From Bacillota bacterium (lineage in GTDB: Bacteria; Bacillota; Clostridia; Acetivibrionales; DSM-1351), in NCBI GenBank assembly GCA_023397905.1, contig JAEWSZ010000009.1, forward strand, positions 1 to 64,000: a DNA stretch of 64,000 bases. The letters run 5' to 3'. The position numbers and the translations under genes are program-made. Below the pieces are notes generated by a model. It made no database searches, was not told where the DNA came from, and saw only the letters and a list, made by a program, of their open reading frames with translations. Positions 52,901-59,442 of the stretch are shown here, piece after piece (within the stretch, counting starts at the first letter, position 1; each line of letters opens with the position of its first letter).

Positions 52901-53017
52901 CATGTCTTCCCAATTCAGTTTTGTATTCCAAGCCCAGAAAGGCGCTGCTCTGTACTCTGCCGAAGGTTTATAAAAAAGAGCATCATCAAACATCTTTTTA
53001 TTCTTTTCATATAACAT
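49901..53017 (-). CDS. Intracellular GH106-like glycoside hydrolase
   Basis: 1038 residues, no signal peptide. The N-terminal barrel starts with the family-like pattern PFWAWNTKL and MGMGGFHIHSRIGL (about residues 26-62), and later TWLYDEDKWPSGFGGG, AIFTDEPQF, LTGHMMEEPT and MSELYGV, which supply candidate acidic and histidine catalytic residues. The C-terminal third (about 780-1030) is beta-rich, with GNISYTLSVEVPKGELIIEI, resembling galactose-binding-like sandwiches. GH106 members are alpha-L-rhamnosidases; related uncharacterised groups share the pattern. It lies between the second permease gene (44-bp gap) and the kinase. I am fairly sure of the superfamily but not of the sugar. Confidence 0.7.
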   Translation of the reverse strand: MLYEKNKKMFDDALFYKPSAEYRAAPFWAWNTKLNWEDMNEQIDVFKEMGMGGFHIHSRIGLDTPYMSEEFLNYIKKCNKKAEKMEMLTWLYDEDKWPSGFGGGYVTKNHDFRSRCLLFSPFFHKNGYYERKIPQENRLGIDGMLTLLEKYQVILKDGYLHYYRKLDENDTCQDNIWYAYRIVSKDLPWFNNQSYVDTLNKEAIEKFVEVTYEKYYKSLGNEFSRTIPAIFTDEPQFVMKQNLIDADSKQEIGIPYTDDIEESFRDKFDHSLMESLPEIFWELEHDQVSQIRYWYHEHITERFAKAYADTLGGWCKQHDIMLTGHMMEEPTLESQTRALGEAMRAYRSFQLPGIDILANRYEYSTAKQAQSSSRQYGRSGVMSELYGVTNWDFDFRGYKLQGDWQAAMGVSVRVPHLSWMRMNGEAKRDYPAPIDAHSPWYKKYHLIEDHFSRVNVCMTRGIPDVHIGVIHPIESYWICWGPDSQTRQKRNRLQENFDSIINWLLFSNLDFDFIAESSIQELYKGSKEKLTQIGEMKYEVIVVPDLITIRQSTIEMLKKHKENGGKIIFMGHTPQIIDGDCNCKFKDLFFRDNIIGHAKYELLYELDSYRQVDIINKNGSRNENFIHQLREEDECKWLFVAQGKPVDSLKLPSETHCTIIVKGNYEVWTYDTMTGTKQQVSTVFKNGKTYIDRAVHDHDSMLFRLFKKDMVNSAIDEARELMPARYSKKYSFIKHLNQPCKYKLSEKNVLLLDMARYQIDDSEIYEKEELLRVDNEVRKHAGYQLRTDSFPQPWLSPEESTGEYVLKCFFDIESEIDMEGAELAYEGKDVIVEWNQEIMTEKSDTFFVDKCFRVIKLSAIRKGMNQLVLKIPFGRKTDVEWCYILGDFGVNVTGDKCLITKPAKMLYFGDITRQGLSFYSGNISYTLSVEVPKGELIIEIPQYKGALVEIKVNGDTKGNIMLSPYRLNCGHVQAGKFAVELTLYGNRFAMFGQLHNCNRFEQYYGPKTWRTVENSWSYEYQMRETGILTAPIIYISEG

Positions 53018-53061
53018 TTACCCTGTATCCTCCTATAAAAATTTCCGTTAAGATGATCCAA

Positions 53062-53898
53062 TTATCCTTTAACAGCTCCTATTGTCATACCTTCCAATAT
53101 TTTTCTATTTAACAAAATATATAATATTAAGGGAGGCAGAGATATAATTACAATAGCAGCAAATAAATATCCCCATTGACTGGTAAATGTACCTTGGAAT
53201 AAATATACACAGAGCTGAACCGTGCTATTTTTAGCCCCAGGCAGAAAATACATCGGATTTGCAAAATCATTATATACAATCACACTGCGTAATATAATTA
53301 TAGCTATTGTTATCGGTTTCAACAACGGGAAAATAATATTTATAAATAGACGTATCGTTCCACATCCGTCTATTATAGCGGCTTCATCAATTTCTGTCTG
53401 AATGGTCAATAAAAAATTTCTATATAGCATAACCGAAAACGGAAACATAGTAGCCACTTCTACTAAAATCAAGCCGAATAAAGTATTAGATATATTCATT
53501 ATCGATAGCACCCAGTATGTGGGAATAATCGCCGGTGGTACAATTAAACCTGCCAATATTAAATAATTGCTGGTCCGCATAATTTTTCCCTTACGGCGGG
53601 CAAGTATAAAAGCAGTCATTGAAGATAATATTACTAATATACCAATGGAGAAAAAAGTCAATTTTATACTATTCCATAATGATCGTACAAAAATCCCTTC
53701 GTTATAAGTAAAAATATATTTATAGTTTTTTATAATCTGCCAATCCTTCGGAAATAATAAAGTCATCTTTCCTGCTTCAGCATTTGATTTGAAGGAATTG
53801 ATAACTACAAAATAAAACACAAGTAGAAAAAAAACTATTGAAGCTATAATTGCTAGAACTTCTCCGATCCTACTTGATATACTCCTTTTTACAACCAT
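53062..53898 (-). CDS. Carbohydrate ABC transporter permease, MalG-like (island B)
   Basis: 278 residues with six hydrophobic segments; GGAGGAGG precedes ATG 53898. The EAA loop is DEAAIIDGCGTIRLFINIIFPLL in the fourth cytoplasmic segment (core EAAIIDGCG). It overlaps the stop codon of the MalF-like gene by one base. Together they form the CUT1-type channel for the lipoprotein-bound sugar. Confidence 0.93.
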   Translation of the reverse strand: MVVKRSISSRIGEVLAIIASIVFFLLVFYFVVINSFKSNAEAGKMTLLFPKDWQIIKNYKYIFTYNEGIFVRSLWNSIKLTFFSIGILVILSSMTAFILARRKGKIMRTSNYLILAGLIVPPAIIPTYWVLSIMNISNTLFGLILVEVATMFPFSVMLYRNFLLTIQTEIDEAAIIDGCGTIRLFINIIFPLLKPITIAIIILRSVIVYNDFANPMYFLPGAKNSTVQLCVYLFQGTFTSQWGYLFAAIVIISLPPLILYILLNRKILEGMTIGAVKG

Positions 53899-54764
53899 TA
53901 CAATTCCTCCTCCCTTTTTGAAATCAATGTATTAATTGGAAATATAATTACTGCGACAATAATAAATATTATTACATTTCCTGCTGTAGACAATCCGTAC
54001 TGACCGTTTGCAAATAATTTATAAACTGCAGAGCCTAACACTTCTGTAGCATATCCAGGGCCTCCCTGTGTCAAGGTCCAGACTAATTCATAGGACCTAA
54101 GCCCACCAATCAAAGATAGAGTCAGAACTGAATTAATGGAGGTCAAACACAGCGGCAGTGTTATAAATCTGAATTGTTGATACCCGGATGCTCCGTCTAT
54201 TACCGCCGCTTCATAATAACTTTGCGGGATGGCACTGATACCTGCAATATAGATTATTATCGATACCCCTATACCTTTCCAGACATCCACAAGAATTACC
54301 GATAGCATAGCCATATTTTCATCTGTTAACCAGTTAATTTTGGGTCCATTTAATGAGGTAATCATCATATTTATCAGACCCTTGCTCGGATGCATTAAAC
54401 TGCTGAATGCAACTCCAACTGCCACAAAACCCAGTAGGTTCGGAAAAAATAAAACGCTTTTTAAATAGCCTGCGGAGCGTATTCCGCTGCAAAGAAATAC
54501 CGCAATCAATATTCCCAAAATCACTTTGGATAAACTGGTTGAAAATGCATAAATAAATGTATTTGCAATGCTTATTTTTAAATTCGGCTGTAGCAAAAAG
54601 GTTTTAAAATTATCCAATCTTATGAAATCTGCCTCTTTAAGATTCCATCTTGTCAATGAAAAATAGAAAGATGCAAACGTTGGTATAACAAATATAATGA
54701 TATAGACTAATGCTCCAGGTAACGCAATGCAATAATTGTAAACCTTTTTATATATGTTTCCCAT
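53898..54764 (-). CDS. Carbohydrate ABC transporter permease, MalF-like (island B)
   Basis: 288 residues; GGGAAAGGA precedes ATG 54764. Six hydrophobic segments, first at about 13-33 (LPGALVYIIIFVIPTFASFY). The EAA loop reads YEAAVIDGASGYQQFRFITL. It pairs with the MalG-like permease. No ATP-binding subunit is encoded nearby, so a shared MsmK/MsiK-type ATPase elsewhere is assumed, as in many Firmicutes. Confidence 0.93.
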   Translation of the reverse strand: MGNIYKKVYNYCIALPGALVYIIIFVIPTFASFYFSLTRWNLKEADFIRLDNFKTFLLQPNLKISIANTFIYAFSTSLSKVILGILIAVFLCSGIRSAGYLKSVLFFPNLLGFVAVGVAFSSLMHPSKGLINMMITSLNGPKINWLTDENMAMLSVILVDVWKGIGVSIIIYIAGISAIPQSYYEAAVIDGASGYQQFRFITLPLCLTSINSVLTLSLIGGLRSYELVWTLTQGGPGYATEVLGSAVYKLFANGQYGLSTAGNVIIFIIVAVIIFPINTLISKREEEL

Positions 54765-54801
54765 ATGTTTCCTTTCCCGAAATTATATTCATATTTTAAA
54801 C

Positions 54802-54827
54802 AGACTGCCTCTGTAACAAGGCAGTCT
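54802..54827 (-). other. Intercistronic hairpin between binding protein and permease genes
   Basis: AGACTGCCT (54802-54810) pairs perfectly with AGGCAGTCT (54819-54827). On the minus strand GTTTAAAAT follows, a weak terminator tail. Such a hairpin after a solute-binding-protein gene commonly gives more binding protein than permease by partial termination or 3' protection. Confidence 0.7.
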
Positions 54828-54881
54828 ATTTAAACTTATAGTTACAAGAATTTTCTCATCGGACATGACTAAGCTCTTCGC

Positions 54882-56213
54882 CTAGTTGTTCCAGTCCTTT
54901 AAGCCTAATTGTTTTGCTGAAATTTTATTATCTTCTTCAATCTTTTTGGCGGCCTCTTCCGGTGTAATTTTTCCCGCTGCTACCTGCGAACAGATTGTAG
55001 CCTGGTTGGATCCCTTTATCGGGCAAAAGAATTCCATTGCCGGTGAAGATGCTTTTGTCACCCATTCCTGTGCTTCAATCAAAGCCGGATAACTGTCAGC
55101 CGGCAGTGTAATATTTTTAATAAGAAAAGCTCCTGACGGTTTGATAACTGAAGTATATGCGTCTACATAATCTTTTGAAGCAACAAACCCAAAAAGTTTT
55201 TTAGCAAGTTCTGGACTGGAAGCATTTTGGGTAATGACGAATGCCGGAGGCATCCATGTTGTTACTCCTCTAACAGAAGCATCTTTGTCAGGCAACGGAA
55301 AGAATCCTATATCATTTATTGCTTCCGGATTTTGAGTTGCAATGACGCCTAGAATATTTGATCTGATTATAAAATGTGCTGCAGTTCCTTCCGCAAGCAT
55401 AGAAGCTGCATCTTCATTTGAAGTAGACAAATAATCCTCGTTTAAGTATCCTTTTTTTACAACATCATACATTTTCCCAAACCCTCGCACAAAAACCTCC
55501 GTGTTTGACAGAGACACCTTATTCGCAGTGTAATCCTCAGCAAAATTTGGAAATTCCTTCTGAACATAATAGTAATTTCCGAGGAATGGAATCTGTGAAA
55601 GTCCTACATTTTCATATGGCGCAACAATTGGATCATTTCCTGATTTTTTTATCTTCTCACAATTATTCAAAAATTCATTCCAAGTCGTAGGGATACTCAG
55701 GTCTAATTTTTCATATAATTTTTTATTGTAGTACACACCAGCAACATTTGATGTTGATACTGGTACTCCAAAAACTCCTCCGTTTATGGTAACCGCTTTA
55801 ATATATCCACTATCAATGTTATCCAGAAAACTCTCTCCTTTAATATCTATAAGGTTTTCTTCTGGAGCAAGTTCCTGTAGCTTTGCACCAACAGAACTCA
55901 TAAGAATATCCGGTAGGCTATTGGTTGCTATTCTGATTTTTATTATATTTTCACCATCATCTCCGCCCGGTGTCTGTTCAACCTCTACATTTACCGCATA
56001 TTTTTTTTCAAATACAGAGAACGCATTTGAAATTGCATCCATATCATCAGGTTTAGCCATCAATATGGATAATTTCTGTTCTGTTTTACCTTTTGTATTT
56101 GTTACGGTATTTTCAGCATTCCCTGAAGAATCTTCTGCAGAAGCTCCGCAACCGGCAAGTAATCCCAAGGATAAAGAAAGTGTTAAAATGACAGATAATA
56201 CTTTTCTTTTCAT
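54882..56213 (-). CDS. Lipoprotein sugar-binding protein (island B)
   Basis: 443 residues, with GGGAGG six bases before ATG 56213. The lipobox is LLAGC (Cys22), followed by a Ser/Asn/Thr tether. The mature part is a family 1 extracellular solute-binding protein (LSILMAKPDDMDAISNAF; IPTTWNEFLNNCEKIKKSG; AAHFIIRSN), of MalE/UgpB size. First gene of island B; it is anchored on the outer face and delivers ligand to the MalFG-like channel. Confidence 0.93.
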   Translation of the reverse strand: MKRKVLSVILTLSLSLGLLAGCGASAEDSSGNAENTVTNTKGKTEQKLSILMAKPDDMDAISNAFSVFEKKYAVNVEVEQTPGGDDGENIIKIRIATNSLPDILMSSVGAKLQELAPEENLIDIKGESFLDNIDSGYIKAVTINGGVFGVPVSTSNVAGVYYNKKLYEKLDLSIPTTWNEFLNNCEKIKKSGNDPIVAPYENVGLSQIPFLGNYYYVQKEFPNFAEDYTANKVSLSNTEVFVRGFGKMYDVVKKGYLNEDYLSTSNEDAASMLAEGTAAHFIIRSNILGVIATQNPEAINDIGFFPLPDKDASVRGVTTWMPPAFVITQNASSPELAKKLFGFVASKDYVDAYTSVIKPSGAFLIKNITLPADSYPALIEAQEWVTKASSPAMEFFCPIKGSNQATICSQVAAGKITPEEAAKKIEEDNKISAKQLGLKDWNN

Positions 56214-56320
56214 AATGTACCTCCCAAATTATTTTTTAGACTAATATTAGCTTCAATGGCACTATAATATCAAATCATTAAAAACAAAAACATATTAAAA
56301 GCAATACATGAACATATAAA

Positions 56321-56342
56321 AATAAAATGATTTCATTTTATT
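56321..56342. promoter_or_regulatory. 22-bp perfect palindrome upstream of island B
   Basis: AATAAAATGA, two T, then the exact complement TCATTTTATT, centred about 118 bp upstream of the binding-protein ATG. The 314-bp spacer 56214-56527 is very AT-rich; no consensus promoter was fixed in it. The palindrome could be an operator, but low-complexity sequence makes chance more likely than usual. Confidence 0.35.
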
Positions 56343-56462
56343 TTCACAAATTTTAAAATAATTGATTATTATACGTATATTTACTTATCATTATAAAGAA
56401 AAGTTCTTGGAGAATATAATGATCGCCTTTGATCAGGAAGTTGTCGCTTTATTACACTTTAT

Positions 56463-56509
56463 CAAAAAAGGCTTTTTAAAAAATTTTTTTAATTTTTTAA
56501 AAAGCCTTT
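56463..56509 (-). terminator. Terminator of recJ
   Basis: AAAGGCTTTTTAAAAAATT pairs with AATTTTTTAAAAAGCCTTT (56467-56509). On the minus strand it is followed by TTTTGAT. It lies 19 bases past the recJ stop codon and marks the right boundary of island B. Confidence 0.88.
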
Positions 56510-56527
56510 GACTACTATTATCTACTT

Positions 56528-58303
56528 TTATCCTTCAGTGCTTCGGTAATGCTGCATGACCAATTGTACATTTCTGCTGCCGTTGTATTCATTTATGCCG
56601 ATATGAAATACCATGTCAAGTTTTACGCTGTTGCTTTTGCCGGCATACATATCCGCCAGCGCGTCACCTCCGAATCTTCCGGACACATAGCCGTCAAAAT
56701 CCGGTATATTGCCAAAGTATATGCAATCTATGTATCTGCTGCCCCCCGAGACCAGTCTCAATTTCAAAACGTTTTTTTCCGAGCCCAGCACCGTGGCTCT
56801 TGCCACCGGTATGCCCTTCTCCGCAAAATACGGTTTTGAATTTCCTTTCCCATAGGGCTCCAGCAGCAGCAATTCTTCCGCGACCTTTAAATTTACCCAG
56901 GAAAGCGGAACACGTGCATCAATGTATACCTTTGGAATTAAGTCTTCTTCCGTCAGCGACGTGTATTCATTCAGCTGTTTTCTCAGCAGCTCAAGGTTTT
57001 CACGCTCCAGGCTCAGCCCCGCCGCCATTGGATGGCCTCCGAACCTGGTCAGCAGCTCTTTGCATCTTAAAAGCTCTTCAAACATATTATATTCTTCTAT
57101 TGACCGGCCGGAACCCTTTACACCGTTTTCGGCGTCGGTTATTACAAATGTGGGGACATTATACTTTTCACGTATTTTACCTGCGATGATGCCGGCGATA
57201 CTCTCATGTATGTCCGGCCGGTAGACAACTAAAACCTTATCCTCCTTCAAGCCGCTGCCCTCTATTGCCGCTACGGTTTCTTCCATCCCCTGGAGAGTCA
57301 TGCTTTTTCTTTCCCTGTTGAGTTCATGGAGCTCCAGAGCAAGTTTTTCGGCTTCCTGAACATCCGTGCTCAGGAGCATGCTCAGGCCCTTTTCGGCCCA
57401 GTCCAGCCTTCCCGAGGCATTTATGCAGGGACCGATGATAAATCCGAGATGATATACGCTTATTTCCTTCCCCAGAATCCCGGTTTGTTTCATAAGAGCC
57501 TTAAGGCCAATATTTTTGCTCTGCCCTATGGCCTTGAGGCCGTTTTTTACAAGTATCCTGTTTTCACCCGTCAGATCAACCACGTCACACACGGTGGCAA
57601 TGGCCACAAACTCATGAAATTCTTCCAGGGCGTCCTCCGGTATGCCCATATCTTCAAACAGGAGCTGAACGAACTTGAAAGCCACTCCGGCGCCGCACAA
57701 AAGCTTGAATGGGTACTCGCAGTCGGTCCGTTTCATATCTATAACTGCGTCGGCTTCCGGGAGGATATGTACTCTGTTTGAATCGGCGTCCTCTGTAAAC
57801 GGCACCTCATGATGGTCTGTGATTACGACGGTGATACCGGATTCTTTGGCGTATTTGACCTGCTCTATGGCTGATATCCCGTTGTCGCAGGTAATAATCG
57901 TATCCACGCCGTCTTCCTTTGCCTTCTCAATGATACTGTTATTGATCCCGTAGCCGTCCAATATCCTGTGAGGTATGGCATAATCAACCGCTGCACCGCA
58001 TCTGTCCAAAGCCTTGTATAGAATAAAAGTGCTTATAACCCCGTCAACATCATAATCTCCGATTATACGGAGCTTTTTACCGGCTGCGATTTTTTCCTTT
58101 ATAATGGAAACGCCCTTTTCCATATCCCTCATCAATCTTCCGCTGTACAAGCCGTCATTTCTGGGATTTATAAAGCTTCTGGCAATATGGTAATCAGTAA
58201 TGCCCCTGTTTACCAGCACCCTGCAAAGCAGCTCGCTGACTCCAAGGGTCTGTGACATTTCTTTAAAATCAACCTTTGGGTTCTTTAATATCCAATTTTC
58301 CAA
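56528..58303 (-). CDS. recJ: Single-strand-specific DNA exonuclease RecJ
   Basis: 591 residues from TTG 58303, with GGGGTGGAG six bases upstream; GTG 58315 is the alternative. DHH-family motifs are visible: DYDVDGV, CDNGISA, TDHHEVP and the later SGRLDWAEKG, with the DHHA1 signature FGGHPMAAG. It degrades single-stranded DNA 5' to 3' in repair and recombination. It belongs to the shorter RecJ class, without the extra C-terminal domains of Bacillus YrvE. In relatives it precedes apt; here island B separates them. Confidence 0.95.
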   Translation of the reverse strand: MENWILKNPKVDFKEMSQTLGVSELLCRVLVNRGITDYHIARSFINPRNDGLYSGRLMRDMEKGVSIIKEKIAAGKKLRIIGDYDVDGVISTFILYKALDRCGAAVDYAIPHRILDGYGINNSIIEKAKEDGVDTIITCDNGISAIEQVKYAKESGITVVITDHHEVPFTEDADSNRVHILPEADAVIDMKRTDCEYPFKLLCGAGVAFKFVQLLFEDMGIPEDALEEFHEFVAIATVCDVVDLTGENRILVKNGLKAIGQSKNIGLKALMKQTGILGKEISVYHLGFIIGPCINASGRLDWAEKGLSMLLSTDVQEAEKLALELHELNRERKSMTLQGMEETVAAIEGSGLKEDKVLVVYRPDIHESIAGIIAGKIREKYNVPTFVITDAENGVKGSGRSIEEYNMFEELLRCKELLTRFGGHPMAAGLSLERENLELLRKQLNEYTSLTEEDLIPKVYIDARVPLSWVNLKVAEELLLLEPYGKGNSKPYFAEKGIPVARATVLGSEKNVLKLRLVSGGSRYIDCIYFGNIPDFDGYVSGRFGGDALADMYAGKSNSVKLDMVFHIGINEYNGSRNVQLVMQHYRSTEG

Positions 58304-58348
58304 GTTCGACTCCACCCCATATGTTCAAATTCGTATTACCCGGCTCAA

Positions 58349-59374
58349 TCAGCGGCCCATGGCTGCTATCAAAAGCTCTATGGCTATCCTGTCCGTTATT
58401 TTTCCTGTTTTTATGGATTCATCCAGTTCAAGGCTGTAATACATGGCCTTTTCAAGTGTAGATATGTCCAGATTCCTGCTGACGCTCATTACCTTGGATG
58501 CCACAAAAGGCGTCAATCCCAGCTGTTTGGCTGCTGCATCGTCTCTTAATCCCTTTTGCCTCAGCAGCTTCATCCTGTATACCATCCTGATCTGCCTTAT
58601 TATCATAAAAAGGACCTTTTGCATAGGTTCCCTCAGCTCCGCCATATCATTGAGGAATGTGAGGGCTTTGGAAATATTGCCTTCGGAAATTGCATCCGTC
58701 AGATCGAATATCCTGCTTTTGATGGTTTTGTTGCAGACAAGCTCCACATCCCTCATGGCGATTTCAGTCCTGTCTCCAAGGAAATTTACCAGCTTTTCTA
58801 TTTCAGTCAGCAGCTCGGTCATTGAATATTCACTGTTTTCAACGATATAGGACGCGGACATCTGATCTATATTTTTATTGTGGCTCTTAAATACCTTTAT
58901 GACCCATTTTACAAGATCCGCCGGCTTCTGATAATCAAGTTCCACCATAAGCCCGTTCTTTTTAATGGCGTTGACCAGCTTCAGCCTTTTGTCGATTTCA
59001 GTTTCCACAAAAATAAGGCAGGTGTACGCCGGTATTTTTTCCATATATTCCGACAATTTGTCTTTTGTGTTCTTTTTATCTTCTCCGTCCTCTGCCGCAC
59101 TGCCTTTTTTAGCCTTGAAAAGTCCGGTATTTTTTGCAACCACAAGCTTGTGTTCACTGAACATCGGTAAGGTTTCGCAGCTTGAAATAATGGCCTCAGG
59201 ATCGGTCTTTCCCTCAAAAGAAATGAAATTGAGATCTTTGTTGTCATCCTCTACAATCAATTTTGTTATTATATTAATATAATATTTTTTTAAATATTCC
59301 TCGGCGCCGAAAAAAAGATAAACATTCTGCAATTTTTCATCTTTGACCTGCTTTTTTAAAATATCCAGACTCAT
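58349..59374 (-). CDS. holA: DNA polymerase III delta subunit (clamp loader)
   Basis: 341 residues. The N-terminal pattern NVYLFFGAEEYLKKYY and the central EYWM-free but typical MTELLTEIEKLVNFLGDRTEI with FMIIRQIRMVYRMKLLRQKG mark HolA/YqeN. It opens the sliding clamp in the clamp-loader complex. It lies between comEC (68 bp) and recJ (45 bp), the usual Firmicute comEC-holA order, and is probably co-transcribed with comEC. Confidence 0.92.
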   Translation of the reverse strand: MSLDILKKQVKDEKLQNVYLFFGAEEYLKKYYINIITKLIVEDDNKDLNFISFEGKTDPEAIISSCETLPMFSEHKLVVAKNTGLFKAKKGSAAEDGEDKKNTKDKLSEYMEKIPAYTCLIFVETEIDKRLKLVNAIKKNGLMVELDYQKPADLVKWVIKVFKSHNKNIDQMSASYIVENSEYSMTELLTEIEKLVNFLGDRTEIAMRDVELVCNKTIKSRIFDLTDAISEGNISKALTFLNDMAELREPMQKVLFMIIRQIRMVYRMKLLRQKGLRDDAAAKQLGLTPFVASKVMSVSRNLDISTLEKAMYYSLELDESIKTGKITDRIAIELLIAAMGR

Positions 59375-59442
59375 ACATTATCCTCTTTCAATTCAATTTT
59401 TACAGAAGAACAGGCATAAACCGAAGTTCTGCATCCCCGCCG

